DNA of 64,000 nt from Portulaca oleracea (taxonomy: Eukaryota; Streptophyta; Magnoliopsida; Caryophyllales; Portulacaceae): NCBI GenBank assembly GCA_029582165.1, contig CM055877.1:35719249-35783248 (forward strand), read 5' to 3'. Numbering within the stretch: position 1 is the stretch's first letter; each line of letters begins with the position of its first letter. The position numbers and the translations under genes were made by a program. Shown piece by piece: positions 22,901 through 36,086 of the stretch. The notes under the pieces were generated by a model that made no database searches, was not told the origin of the DNA, and saw only the letters and a list, made by a program, of their open reading frames with translations.

Positions 22901-24639
22901 TTTCCTTTTTAATTGTGTTATTTCCTTTTGCTTTTTAGTCCATGTCTCATGATAAGTGTGTATTTTATAGTATTTATTAGGTCTTCAACTTATATATTAT
23001 GGCTAATTATGTAATATAATCTTGTCTTTTTATATTAAAACCCAAGATTTCTTCAGTTGGTTTGGAGACTGGTGAGTTTTGCAGATTTGAAGGAAAACTT
23101 ATATAAAACCAAGGAAATTAGAAAGAAAAGAAAAGATGAAGGGAAGAGAATTGAAGAGATGAAGAATAGACAAGAAAAGATAGGCTCAAGAAGAGAAGGA
23201 GAAGAAGAGAAGCCTATTTCCTACGAAAGAAACACGGCCCATCTCAATTAGAGACGGATCCTCCACCAGCGTCTAAGCCCCCCCCCCCCCACCCACCCAC
23301 CCACCAGCGCCAACTACCCCCTGGTAGCGTCTGGTCCAGAAGAGGGATGTAACGAGCAAAAACTGAGGCGTAGGTGACGTCTTTTTGACGCTGCCAACGT
23401 CTCCTACCATATTATAAAAGAAATTTCACCGCACAACATTAGGGTATCGTTTATTCCATCTATTATTCACTGACGCCTTAGCTACTAGGTTTTATTTGTA
23501 TTTTCCTCCCTTCGGAGAGCCGTCTAGTAGATTAGGAAAAGAAGAGGAGGAGAAGGAGATAGATTTGGGTGACACGAAGAGATTAAATTCAACGACTCGG
23601 TTATTCGGATTATTTTTTATTTTCATTATGTTTCGCAATTTAGTTTTCGTTACTATTTTGTTAGTTTTTATTATCATGAGTAGTTAGCTTCATTATTTAG
23701 GCGATAAACTCGATGTTTCTTGGTTGATTTATGGTGTGTGATTTCGGTTTTAGCTTTTAATACATTTGTTTAATCTCCGTGTTTCGTATGTCATAATAAT
23801 TGATTGATCACCTTTTACTTGGTTTAGATTCTTAATATCGGATCAAAAGATTGTTATTTTAAATTGGATAGACGAAGATTGAATAGGCATAGAACACAGT
23901 TAGAAATAATGGGTTCATGTTTAGGGTGCTGTTATAATTTGTTTCTATCCTTGATTGAATTAAATAGCCATGAGAATAGGTGTATAGTTTAATCACTGCA
24001 ACTCACATCGGATCGAAAGATTATTGTGATATGCCTTAGAAAGATTATAGACCTCGACACTACCAATACTACCTTGCACTGGAATTAACTCCTAATCGAT
24101 TGATTAACTAGAGTGGACTCACCTAAACTCCTTTAATTATCTATTATAACCCTTAAAGTGTATATATAGCTTTTCTTGTTTTAGTTTAAAACCATATAAA
24201 CACACAAACACTTTGGCCGACCTAGCATCCTTTGTAGTGAAATAGTTTAGTGCGTAGTTGAACAAGTCCCTGTGAGACGACCTTGATATACTACATTGCA
24301 CCTATGCACTTGCGAAGCCTTATCATCTCATATCAATCACCAAAACTTCGAACATCAAGCCTGGAGGCGAGAGCTCAATAAATTCTTAGGTTCGGAAGCC
24401 CCAACTCCTTGTGGATATGACAATACACCCGCACTATGTTGCAACTAAACACCTTCTACTATGGGCGTTGACTAACTTGAAGATTGACGACCCAAGTATT
24501 GAATAAGGAGTAGTTGATGCTCTTGTCGTGGTCGAGGTTCACCTAATTACATTTCCTGTTTTTATTGAACACCATATGGTAACCTCGTTCCACCTTTCTT
24601 TCCTTTTTGTAAATATTTCGGTTTTATTTTGCTTGTATA
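22901..24639. other. Unresolved retroelement-like sequence
   Basis: No gene found. It contains a C-rich run (23,278-23,303) and text resembling plant LTR 3' ends (CCCTGTGAGACGACC near 24,268, then GATATACTACATTGCACC). Boundaries, duplication and polypurine tract were not found. Frames at 23,057-23,251 and 23,496-23,687 are low-complexity. Confidence 0.35.
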
Positions 24640-25355
24640 GTTTATTCGAGCATGCTTGTTTTTTTTCTCTTTCGGTGGTGCGTCCCATTGTCTGTATATG
24701 TTGGATATTTGGAAGTTGGAGCCGTGTGGGTTTGGGTCACCACCTTTTTGTGTGTGCTTACCCGTGTATCTTTGTGCTCATTTTTCACCCGCTTGAGACT
24801 CTTACCCTCACAATTAATGAGGACATTGTGAGATTTTAGTGTGGGGGTAGTATTCTTGTTCGGGTAGTCTTTGGCTTTTGTAGCTTTGCTCTTTGTTTCT
24901 TTTAGCAGTAGTTTATGCTTGTCTTTATGCTTTAGCTGCTTAGATAGTTGAGTTGGTTAGCCAAAAATAGTCATTATGTGCATGTCAAACTTATTCTTTA
25001 GGTGTGACCTTAATTTCGATATCCCCTTCACCTTATTTAAAACGACACCCTTACTTTTAAATCACCTCGAATATGTTTTTAAAATTTTCTTGGTTGAAAA
25101 GGTCTTAGTTTTGGTCATTCACACTTTTAAATGCTTGTTAGACCCAAATCTGTTTTCAATGCTTCACTGGGTCTATGGATTTAGGTTGGAGGCAAGACCC
25201 ACTACCATTCCTACGTGTGACAAACATAAACTTGATTCCAACTTTCTTATTATTTTCGAGGTTGCATTGACCCATTATAATCTAGAAAAAAAATCCAAAG
25301 AGTAACCCTTATTAAGACCAACAAATCGAATTGAACATTTGATCAAATAGCAAGA
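24640..25355 (+). mobile_element. Second copy of the Athila-like 3' region, cut by the CACTA element
   Basis: Direct repeat of 17,490-18,110 about 7.15 kb downstream. GAGGACATTGTGAGATTT is followed here by an intact TAGTGTGGGGGTAG purine tract (about 24,837-24,850). The CACTA element is inserted at 25,355/25,356; the host continues at 36,612. Confidence 0.6.
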
Positions 25356-25790
25356 CATTAGTAGAGTTGGTGTCAGTAAGCGTCTGTGATTTGGCGTCTG
25401 TTAAACTATCAGACGCTAAATCATAGAAACAGAATTTAAAAAAAAAGTTTAATAACCAAAATGGCGTCTGTTTGCTGAACAGAGACGCCAATGTGATGTA
25501 AAATAAATGCCTCACTTTTTCGTTTATACTTGGTCAAATTTCAATTTTATTTTAATAAAATTGCAAAACTGGTGTCTCTTTGGATCGGAATCAGACGCCA
25601 AAATTGGAACGGCGTCTGTTCCGGTCGAAAGAGACGCCATTTTTGGCGAATTAAATAAAAAAAACCCGCCTATGAGTTGCAGACCTCGACTGCCAAGGGT
25701 TTAAATTGGGCCCATTTTGGCGTCTGTTCTAGGCCCAAACAGACGCCCATTGTGTTTAAAACGGGAAAAAAAAAGTTTGAGTTCCATTCT
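25356..25790. repeat. CACTA left terminal and subterminal repeats
   Basis: After the terminal repeat, GGCGTCTG/CAGACGCC occurs about ten times up to 25,748, often as facing pairs such as GGCGTCTGTTCCGG...AGACGCCA. In En/Spm such subterminal motifs bind TNPA; that role here is inferred. Confidence 0.85.
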
Positions 25791-27380
25791 ATGCGCCGCC
25801 ATTATCATCGAAGGAGAAGGAGAAAGCGAGAGCGAGTATGAATTTGATTAAAATATGATGAAAAACAAAAAGTTTGAATATTTGTAGTCTTGTTTATTTT
25901 TTGTTGAGTATAATTTTAGATCTAATTTAGTTGAGTGCATATAAGTTGAAAAATTGAGTAGTTTTAGTTAATTTGTATGAATTGTAATATATTTTGGATG
26001 TTGAATTCGAATTTTATTTGTGAAAATAGGGCTCGTAATGTATTGTTTGTATGTTTTAGTTTGAGTTTAATTAATTGTGTGTATGTTTACGTTTTAGTTT
26101 TAGTTTTAGTTTTAATTTATAATGTTGAGAAGTATATATATAAATATCTTTAGGTTGAGCATAATGTTGAATTTTATATGTTTTGAAGTAAATTTAAATA
26201 TGAATTATTATATTTATTGTTCCAAAAAAAATATATATTAATGCATGTAAAATTTGTTTAACTTGAGCATTATGATAAACGTTAATATGTAATATATATA
26301 TGAATTTTGAATGTTTTGCATGTCCTAAATTTGTGGGAAATTATAATGTGTTTTGGTTTAGTAAAAATATGTTATATTTTAGGATGATTTTTAGGAATTT
26401 TAAAAACGGTTTAATTAGTTAGCAACATACAATTAATTAGGAATACATTTAGTTTACTTTGTATATAAACTATTATTCAATTTTGGTTCAATTTATAATT
26501 TAATTTGTTTAGTTAATAAGTTAATAATATTAAAAAAATTATTATATATAAACTATTATTAAATTTGTATGTATACGTACGTAGTAAATATAATTATAAA
26601 CTATTTATAATTGTTTAGTTTCTAATTAAGTACGTCGGCCCCGGTATGATTTTTGAAAATTGTTAATTTGGTTAATTGTTTGTTTATATATGGGTTATAT
26701 AAAAATTATGAGCATGCATATATCAGTTAATGTTTGTGAAAAAATAGTTTAGTGTACGTACGTTTACGTAATTAATTATGAATAGTTTGTTTAGGGTTAT
26801 GGTAATTAGTATGGGTTAGGGTTTAGGGTTAGGGTAATGTGACCAAGTACATATTCCATGAAATTCATTGTAGTTTGACGTCAATCAACAAATTGAAAAG
26901 TTGGAGAATATCTTCTCAACTTTTGAAATGTTGTTTAGCATGCTTCAAAAGCATTTGAAACTACGTCATGGAACAAGTATATTGGTTAATTGTTATGTTA
27001 GTATAGAGGATTATGTCGGTACTATTCCGAGTAGTTTATATGTATTAGTTGTCATAAAAGGAGGTTGAGTTTGGATGATTTTGGTTCTTATTAGTAAGTG
27101 AGTTAGCCTTTAAAGTTGGTTGCGCGCAGAAATTTGCTGCTAATCCAACCTAAGTGCTAACTTAATTACTCATAACTCCAAATGAAGACATAAATTATGT
27201 AAATAATTATGTCACGTACATCCATTTACTTACGTAAGTACTCAACAACCAGTAGCTACACAATTAGTGAATAGGTTATTTATGATGGTAATTTAGAGTA
27301 GTAAGTAGGAAAATTTATATTTATAGTATCTTAATGAGGATATATATGTCATAAGAAGAGGTTGAGTTTGGATCCTGTTA
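25791..27380. other. CACTA 5' non-coding, AT-rich
   Basis: No coding signal. The left border still reads GCGCCGCCATTATC and GA-rich text that could be a transcribed leader. At 26,813-26,835 there is GGGTTAGGGTTTAGGGTTAGGG, a few telomere-like units. A GTCATAAAAGGAGGTTGAGTT motif at 27,051 is one of three direct copies flanking the hairpin. Confidence 0.5.
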
Positions 27381-28026
27381 GTGTCCAACGAGTGTGTGTG
27401 TTGTGACATGATAATCTATGGATGAAAAGGACTTTCATGAGTCGTGTTGACTCTCCTTTATTAGTCTGGGTCCTAGAAAGTAGCGCAATCTCATAAGTGA
27501 AATTGCACGAGGTCTACGTATAATGCTCTGGGAGTTAGAAGCGTCTCATATTCGATACAATGTAGTGTTTCTATTGTGCAGCTTGAGGGGTAGCAAGACA
27601 AGGTGGGTTTGAAAGAGAAGCTTGTAGTAAAGGGTCTAATATATAGAAATCGTGTTGGTCGTCTTGCATGTAGGATTCATATGTCCATCAAAGTAAAATA
27701 TTAGACTGCACATTCAATGCTTTGATGGACCTATGAATCTTACATGCAAGAATTACCAACACGATTTCTATTAGACCCTTTACTATAAGCTTCTCTTTCA
27801 AACCCACCTTGTCTTGTTGCCCACCAGGCTGCACAATCGAAACACTGCATTGTACCGAATCTGAGACGCTTCTAACTCCCAGAGCACTATATAGACCTCG
27901 TGCAATTTCACTTATGAGTATGCACTACTTTTTGGGAACCAGGCAAATAAAGGAGAGTCGGTACGATTCATGAAAGTCTTTTCAGCCATAGATTAATAGT
28001 TAACAAACACACTCTCCTTGGATAAT
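27381..28026. repeat. Long hairpin (~305 bp arms, ~26 bp loop) inside the CACTA element
   Basis: The arm 27,381-27,693 is the imperfect reverse complement of 27,720-28,026. For example GACAAGGTGGGTTTGAAAGA in the left arm pairs with its complement at about 27,800. Similarity is high near the loop and lower outward, with small indels. Direct copies of GTCATAA-AGAGGTTGAGTTTGGAT lie at 27,051, 27,348 and 28,068. It is located just upstream of the transposase start (28,277). It may be a fold-back insertion or a hairpin-RNA source. Confidence 0.85.
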
Positions 28027-28276
28027 AACATGATCCTCATGCTTGGTGACATAGCTTAGTTGTTGATGTCATAAAAGGAGGTTGAGTTTGGATGATTTAG
28101 GTTGTTATTTAATCAAGTACGTTATTGAATAATACAATTAAACGTATACTATTATAATTATGAATTTAGGTACAAACTGAATAATTTATTATCATTATTT
28201 TTTTAGTGCTGAGACAGATAGATGTTTATTATTAATTAAATTCATGGTGGGCTTGAATAATAGATTTACGTACATT

Positions 28277-31200
28277 ATGGACGGGCCCCCACACCGCCGT
28301 TGGATGTACGAGAGGTTTGAACCGGGTAGGAGGGTTATCAGGGTAGAATGGGCTGCTAGGGTAGCTATGTTTGATCAATTTGCAAAGAGTAATTCGTATG
28401 AGTATCTGAGGACTAGAAAGTATCGATGTCCATGTGTGAAGTGCAAGAATAAGAGCGGATTTAGTCCTGATGAAGTTAAAGAACATTTGTATAGGCGAGG
28501 CTTTATGGAACAATATTGGTGTTGGACGAGCCATAGTAAAAAATGGGGTGACTATGATGATAAGGATGGCAGTGGTGACGATGCGGAAGGTGAGTGGGAA
28601 CCGTCTGCAGGTAGTCCTCCGACAAACGAGGAACCCAATCAGCCACCATTCATCGACAGAACGGAAGAGATGATGAATGATTTAATCATGGCGAATGAGG
28701 CGCCTAATGTAGGAGCTCAACAATTTTATGATATGCTTCAATCTGCTCAACAGCCTCTGTGGGAAGGGTGTGCGACTCATACTGAGTTGTCCACTGCTGT
28801 GAGACTGATAAGTCAGAAGTCGAAGCACAATTTGTCGAAGTAGGCAATGAACGATATCATGGAACTGATGAGCGAGAGCTGTCCCCAGCCGAACCTAGTG
28901 CCTAGAAACTACGATGAGTTGAAAAAGAAGGTTAAGAAGTTGGGCATGGGCTATGAAACAATTGATTGTTGCGTTAATGGATGCATGATCTACTATAAGG
29001 ACGATGCACATCTCACTGAATGTAAATTTTGTTGCCATCCACAAAAATCGTCAACCACGACAACGAAAGGCGTCCTGTACAAGAAAATATTTTACTTTCC
29101 CTTGATGCCTAGGTTGCAGCGTCTGTATGCCTCGAAGAATACGGTCGGGCATATGAGATGGCACGCGGAGAACAAGCCCGAGGAAGGTGTACTTTGTCAT
29201 CCGTCGGACGGGGCCTCATGGAAAATGTTCGACATCGTGCATCCAGACTTTGTAGGGGAATCGCGAAATGTAAGGTTGGGCCTGTGTGCGGATGGGTTTA
29301 GCCCGTTCAACATGACAGGGAGGTCTTATTCGATATGGCTGGTTGTAGTTACTCCTTGCAACTTGCCACCTGAATTGTGCATGACAACAACGTACATGTT
29401 CCTCAAGTGTATTATTCCACGTCCGAAGAACCCCGGAAATAAAATTGATGTCATCCTCCAACCCTTGGTTGACGAGCTGCAACGCTTATGGGTTGGTGTT
29501 GAAACATACGACATCCCCAAAAGACAAAATTTTAACATGAGGGCATCTTTGATGTGGACGGTGAATGATTTTTCGGCCCTTGGCATGCTTTCTGGGTGGA
29601 GCACGCACGGTGCCATGTCTTGTCCTATTTGCATGAATGGTTTGAAAGCAATTCGTCTGAAGCATGGGAGGAAAGCCTTGTGGTTTTACCATCATCGACA
29701 GTTTCTTGCTAAGGGGCATGCTTTGAGAAGAAATCGAAAGGCATTTCGAAAGGGGCACACTTGCCCAGATAGAACTTCCCCACCGTGTAGGAAAAACGGT
29801 TATGAAATCTACGAGGAGGTGAAGCACTTCCCCAAGGTGACTACCCATGGCGACTTTGTAGTCCCCGGATTCAGAGAGAATGCTCATAATTGGAAGAAAC
29901 AAAGTATCTTTTGGGAGTTGCCTTATTGGAAGGATCACATGGTTCTACACAACTTAGATCTGATGCAGATTGAGAAGAACTTTGTTGACAACATCGTAAA
30001 CACGGTGATGGGGGTGGACGGAAAAACGAAGGATGATGGAAATGCAAGGAGGGTCGTGGCGGAAATATGTGACAGGCCGGAACTCCATCTATTGCCTGGT
30101 CCTAACGGTAAACCCCTACAGCCAAGAGCCAAATATGTTCTTCCTGAGGATAAGCGAAAACAAACGTTTGTAACTGGGCACAACAGCTTCGTTTTCCGGA
30201 CGCTTATGCTTCGAACTTCGTGAACTGTGTCGATGCATTAGGTAAAAGGTTTCAAAACTTTAAAAGCCATGACTGTCATGTGTTCATGCAGACATTGTTA
30301 CCTGTTGCGTTCCGGGAACTTCCCGATGATGTGTTGGAGCCACTCGTCAGTTAAGTCAATGGTTCAAGAGCCTGTGCTCCACAACATTAAAGCACAGTGA
30401 CTTAGTCTAGCTTGAAAAAAAAATTCTCATAATAATATGCAAGCTGGAGACCATATTTCCACCCGGCTTCTTCAACGTAATGGAACACTTGCCAATTCAC
30501 CTGGTTCAGGAGGCATTCTTTGGTGGTCCTGTTCAATATCGTTGGATGTATCCCTTTGAGAAGTATTTCGGGTGGTTGAAGAAGAAAATAAAGAACAAAG
30601 ACACCCTGAAGGATCTATGGCTCAAGCGTACCTCATGTTTGAGATTTCCCAATTCGCATCTACATACTTTGGGACGGATAATGTATCGTCTTCTACATCA
30701 ACAAGTATGCGTAACGAAGACGATGGGGATGATCCTACGTTATTGTCGGTTTTTAAGGACAGTGGGAGCCCCGTGGGAGGTGTAAACACGAGGTGGCTCA
30801 GCGATCAAGAGTATAAAGCAGCACACCTGCACGTTCTACTGAACTGCAAAGAAGTCAACCACTACTTAGAGTAAGCAATGCTCACTAACAACTTCATTAA
30901 ATTGATATCTATTATATATGTAATTAATGAGCTTGTATCCCGCGCAACTTGTTTAAGAATTACAAGTTGACTTCATTTCCCAACACCACGGACACTCAAT
31001 TGGATCAGTTGATTGAAGTAGAGTTCGCTCAATGGTTTTATCAGCTATCTGTGAGAATAAAAATCATTTATACAATTTTGATTTTGACCATATTTAAACG
31101 AAACTTAAACCATTCAACATCTAACGGTTACTCCAAATGTAGGAAAATTGGGAAGCCTTTCGGTTTTACGAAGATGAGCGTCATGAACACCTTTACCAGT

Positions 31201-31898
31201 TAGCCCGAATGCCTTCCCCTAAAGTGACCACGTGGAGTAATTATCGAATCAACAGGTTCTTATTTCACACCCAAGTAAGGAGTAACTCAGTGGCTTCGTA
31301 TAGTGCGGGGGTGTGTGTCAAAGGCACGGGTGGCGGTGGATTTGTCGATGACTTTTACAGTGTTCTCCAAGAAGTCATTGCACTGGAGTATGTTGGGCCT
31401 GTCAACAAAAAGAGCATACTGTTTAGATGTGATTGGTTTGACAATACCCCGGTACAAAGTGTACGTTCAGCAAGGTTATGCCCGTTTGTTGAATTACACA
31501 AGGATAGACGGTACTGGAAGTATGACCCATTCATCTTGATAGGGTGCACAACCCAAGTTTTGTTCATGAATTACCCGGCAGGCATACAAGATAAAGCTAA
31601 CTGGTGGGTTGTGGTTCCAAACAAACCATCTTATGCACAGTATAAGCAGTTGGCCATCCAAGATGACCAACCAAGAGTTGTTGTCCCGATTAACCCCAAC
31701 GACGGTACCGTATCACAAGTACTCACTATTGAAGGGGTGTTCGATGAGGTTGCGGACATGGACAACGCCCAATTAATAGTGGGTGGTAATACATCCAATG
31801 TAGCCAATGAGGACGATGGAGACATCGAGGATGATGAAAATGATGATGGTGACGATGATGAAGTGGATGAGGACGATGAAGACAACGACGACTATTAA
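28277..31898 (+). pseudogene. TNP2-like CACTA transposase, disrupted
   Basis: The product would cut and join CACTA ends in the nucleus. From the ATG at 28,277, an N-terminal transposase-associated zinc domain (CPCVKCKN, then RRGFMEQYWCW) runs to an in-frame TAG at 28,841. The Transposase_21 core (28,847-30,223) includes MPRLQRLYASK, HPDFVGESRNVRLGLCADGFSPF, WSTHGAMSCPICM and DLMQIEKNFVDN. A frameshift near 30,180 shifts into the DUF4218 region (30,200-30,870; DCHVFMQTLLPVAFRELP, MEHLPIHLVQEAFFGGPVQYRWMYPFE), with further stops and an intron. The last open frame (31,209-31,898) holds DUF4216 (ILFRCDWFDN) and a strongly acidic tail. Domain order is that of intact plant TNP2 genes. With few lesions, inactivation looks fairly recent. 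Confidence 0.93.
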
Positions 31899-32170
31899 AT
31901 AAGAATATAGTATTCGAATTTTGATTGTGTGACAAGTGTCTGAAACGAACACATATTATCTAATGTCGCTAAGTGAAACTAATTAAATGTTTATTATATT
32001 CTACATCAATGTGTTATCGATCTCATTAATATTATTTCATTGTGTTACGATCTCTGTTAATGCATTGTATTTTCTAGGAGTTGTTACTAATTCATATTAC
32101 TTGCTATTTTATTTCGTGGAAGTTGATACTAATTCAATGTTTATTCTAATTTTATTTTGTAGTTGCATTA

Positions 32171-34748
32171 TGTCAGGAAGAGATGGATCCCGCAGACTTC
32201 GGACCCGTGGTGGGTCTAGACCTAATGCGAGGGGTGGTTCATCATTGGCCCTTCAGACACCATGCATTCCCCAATTTGATCCTGTCCCTGAAGCTGCTTC
32301 TCAACCTCAGGGGAACAACTATGACATATTTTCACAGCTAGACCCCTCCACTCTGGATCTCATTCCGTTCTTTGCGGGCAGTAATGTGCCAGTAGGGAAT
32401 GAGATGATGGGCCAATTTTATGATCAGGGGCTTCAGGGGGGCCCAAACTGATGATGGGGGTGACCAGACTGATGTGGGGGGTGCCCAAACTAACCACACT
32501 GAAGGGGATGGAACCTAGACCGAACAGGGGGGTCCCCAGACTGAAGGGGAGGGCGACACTATCCAAACGTCGGGGAATGATATTAGTGAACGCTATCGAA
32601 TTCAGCTGGACGTTCGGGTGGAAGCTCAAAAAACGTCGGATGGGAAGTATATCATTAAACCTTGTAATGGCGCGTGAGTATCAATCTGAACTTTGATTAT
32701 GCATTTATAACTTAATTTGTGTTTAAATATAATTTTGTATGCCCTCGATCTAACCGATGTTTCATTTCTAATTGATTTAAGTGTGGCGCCTTATGGGGTA
32801 CACGCAACCAGGGCCATTATGGACATAATGAAGCAAAATTTCCGAGGCTTCTGGCCAACATGGAGTAAAGTGCCTAGGGGGACGCGTGAGTTGATATATG
32901 AGGAGTTTAAGGTAAAATCCTCACATTTTTTCCTCTTTAAGTTTTGTGTACGTACGTTGTCTTTCATATTAAGATGAGATATATTAATTAATATGATGTA
33001 TCTGTTTAATTTTCATGTTTAATTCGTGCATGATGTAGATACACGTACATGAATTGGTGTATGTTTGTGTATAATGCGTGTATGTTTGTGTATGGTTATC
33101 CGGCGTGTGGTCGTTGAGATATATTAATATGAATTGGTGTATGTAAAACGAGGGATAATTGTCCATTTATAGGGGAAACTATGCCAAATTTTTTTCATGG
33201 TTTATTAATTCAAAGTTATGATGTATCTTATTTAATATATTTGCATGTTTAATTCTTCATGTATGGTTTAAATGTAGAAAAAATTATTTTTGGAGGAGCA
33301 ACATGTGGCCTATATACGTGATTGGTTCCTTAGGAGAGCTCATAAACAGTACGTCGACGCTATCGGCAAATCAAAAAAGCGATGGTTGGCGAGAAGAGGC
33401 AAACCAAGATGGATTGTCGATGATGAAAATTGGGACAAATTCATTGCTCTATGGGAAGACTCCAAATTCGCTGAAAAGTTCAAGAATATGAGTCGGGCAA
33501 GGAAGATGAAGCAAGATAAGTGTCCACCATCGCACACAAGGGGCCCAGTTTCATTCGGTATCGTCAGAGAGAAATTGGTAAGTTAATTATGACTTTATAT
33601 ATATACAACGTCGCACATATATATGGTTTAACTAGTGTACAAACCCCAAACAATATAACGTTTGTATATGCACTTACGTACAAAAATTAAAAAACGATGG
33701 AAAAAACCCTACCATATGGGAACAATTCGAAGCGACCCATATGAAGCAGGGCACCGATCAGTGGGTGTATGACAGGTTCAAACAGCTTGGGGTAAATACC
33801 TTCATCATTCAATATTTAAGTTATTATCTACGTACGTACACATACGAACATTAACTTTAATTCGCTTATTCCAATTACTCTTTCTATGTATCCATCAGGA
33901 GACGATGCATAGCGATTATGAATCGTACAAAAGGGAGATGGCGGCAAAGCAGCGGGAGGACGGTCAACCAATTACTCCCATAATGTCTGAAGACGAGTTC
34001 TAGTTAGACAAACAACTGCAAAGTCGGGGACACGTCGTAGGCATGGGGGTTGTGGGGGAAGCAATGAAGACACAGTTCCCCCACATCGCATCGAGGAGAC
34101 GTGCACGACGTCGTAATGACTCCGATAGCATCAACGTCCGAGCCTCTATTACGGAGATGAATAGAGAGCTTCAGCGTCGACTCGAGGAAGAAAGGCAAAA
34201 AAATGAAGAAGAAAGACGCAGACTGCAGGCAGAATTCGAGAGAAAATTAGAGGAACAACAGTGCCGAACAGACGCAACCATGTAGGAAAAAGTGAGGCAA
34301 CAAATAATGCAACAAATGTTGCAAATGCAACGAATGTACCAACAGCCAGCACCTCATAGCTGGCAAGCCCCTTTCATCGTTGGATCTTCCTCTGGAAGTC
34401 AAGTGTCATACACTGGACAGCCTCCTCCGCCGCCGCCCCGCCGCCGCACTTCTCGCCGGACCCCCGTCTCTCAACCCCTACAACCTCAGCCCACCGTTCC
34501 TCCCGAGGATTCGTTATATGCTTACCTAGGTAAACATTTTTTTTTCCATAAACACAAAATTAAATTACTTACACGTTCCAATAATTACTTAATTCATTTT
34601 GATTACATTTCATACCGTTCCAAATTGTCGTTGTATCCCAGGAGGCCAATACCTATTCCATAACATCGACGAATTGACACAAGACCACAATCAGGGTGAT
34701 GATGACAACAATAGGGAGGAGAGTGAAAGTGATGACGATGTCGTGTGA
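32171..34748 (+). pseudogene. Second CACTA gene (Ptta/En/Spm, TNPA-type), disrupted
   Basis: The companion protein of the element, presumed to bind subterminal repeats. An ATG at 32,171 opens MSGRDGSRRLRTRGG and a Q/G-rich stretch. A one-base shift in a G run near 32,436 and a TAG near 32,512 break the frame. After an intron come VAPYGVHATRAIMDIM...GFWPTWSKVP (32,785-32,911) and EEQHVAYIRDWFLRRAHKQY...SKKRWLARRGKPRWI (33,290-33,586). Further segments are at 33,690-33,790, 33,898-34,002 and 34,010-34,283. The last is a charged coiled coil (ELQRRLEEERQKNEEERR) that meets a stop before QQIMQQMLQMQRMYQQ. A proline-rich tail follows. The central region fits the Plant transposase (Ptta/En/Spm) family. 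Exon borders are approximate. Confidence 0.85.
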
Positions 34749-34912
34749 CATTAATCATTTTGACTGTATTTTACATTATATGAACATTTAAACTCTTTCT
34801 TAATTATATATACGTTCGTACTTATTAGCTAGTACATTTAATCCAAACATCGATATATTTTTCATTATGTTTGCGCACATACGTACAAATTAATTAACTT
34901 AATTAACATATA

Positions 34913-35204
34913 CTCCCTCCTTCCCATATTATCTGTCACTTTAATTAACTTTCTTTTTTCCCATAATATCTGTCACCTTACAATTACAATAACACAATAA
35001 TTACTAATTTATCAAATTATACATCTTTTTCTTCAACTTTTCTCTTTTATTCACCATTTTTCTTTATTATTCACTATTTTTCTTTTTTATTTACCAATTA
35101 TTCAACGTTTTCTCATTTCCAAGAATGCAAATTAGTGCAAATTGGAAGTTTTATTGGTTTTGTAAATCATGTCTTAAGTGACAAATAAAATGGGAAGGAG
35201 GGAG
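34913..35204. mobile_element. Stowaway MITE, 292 bp, TA duplication
   Basis: Terminal inverted repeats CTCCCTCCTTCCCAT and ATGGGAAGGAGGGAG are the canonical Stowaway end. TA duplicates lie at 34,911-34,912 and 35,205-35,206. Mobilised by mariner-type transposases. It lies inside the CACTA element, so it is younger than it. Confidence 0.95.
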
Positions 35205-35419
35205 TATATAATAACACGTACATACACATGAGAATAATTATAATTAACAACATAATTAACAATGAAACATATATAAATTAAATTATCTAGCTAGATATAA
35301 TATATATAGCTTATAACGCTAAAAAAAATTAGAATATAATTAACAATAGTAATAATTAATAATTAACTATAACTAAAAAAATGTATACAAATGTCATAAT
35401 TAGTTGTTATAATTAAAAT

Positions 35420-35478
35420 GTATATATATATATATATATATTTATAATAATAATAGTAATATTATTATTATTATTATT

Positions 35479-35521
<43 letters not shown>
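35420..35521. repeat. (AT)n and (ATT)n microsatellites
   Basis: (TA)n at 35,420-35,441 and 35,482-35,521 separated by ATT-rich sequence. A further (AT)n lies at 36,033-36,083 within the same CACTA element. Confidence 0.95.
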
Positions 35522-35522
<1 letters not shown>

Positions 35523-35554
35523 CCCCAAGATCGATTATTTTCAATAAAGTTACA

Positions 35555-36030
35555 GCCAAAAATGGCGTCTGTTTTGCCACCAAATAGACGCCAACTGACC
35601 ATTTATGTACAAATGGCGTCTATTTGGTGGCAAAACAGACGTCATTTTTTGGCTACTTATATAAACGAAAGCCCTCAAATTTCCCTCCGAATTTTTTCCC
35701 TCCCATCTCCATTTCATTTCTCTCATCTTCTCTCATCTTCTCTCATTTCCCCTAACCTTCACACCACCTCAAATCCATCCAAGATTGAAGAATTGAAAAT
35801 TTTACAATTGAAAATTGAACATTGGAGATTGAAGATTGAAGAACAAGATTGAACATTGAAGAATGAAAAATGAAGATTGAAAAATATTGAAGATATATAT
35901 TAATTGTAATTTAGTTTTTTTTTTTGTATCCTTTAAGTTAGTAAAAATCAACATTATTAAAGTCGTATTATATATTTTTTTACGTTTAAATATATATTCA
36001 TTACCATTTTGTTGTTGTTATTTCTATAAA

Positions 36031-36086
<56 letters not shown>

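Noticed and set aside
26813..26835. Telomere-like GGGTTAGGGTTTAGGG
   Set aside because: Only about three units inside the CACTA non-coding region; too short for an interstitial telomere and common by chance in plant DNA.
28232..28534. Minus-strand 100-residue frame
   Set aside because: Antisense of the transposase N-terminal domain.
29216..30183. Minus-strand frames opposite the transposase
   Set aside because: Shadows of the TNP2 coding sequence; none shows a domain.
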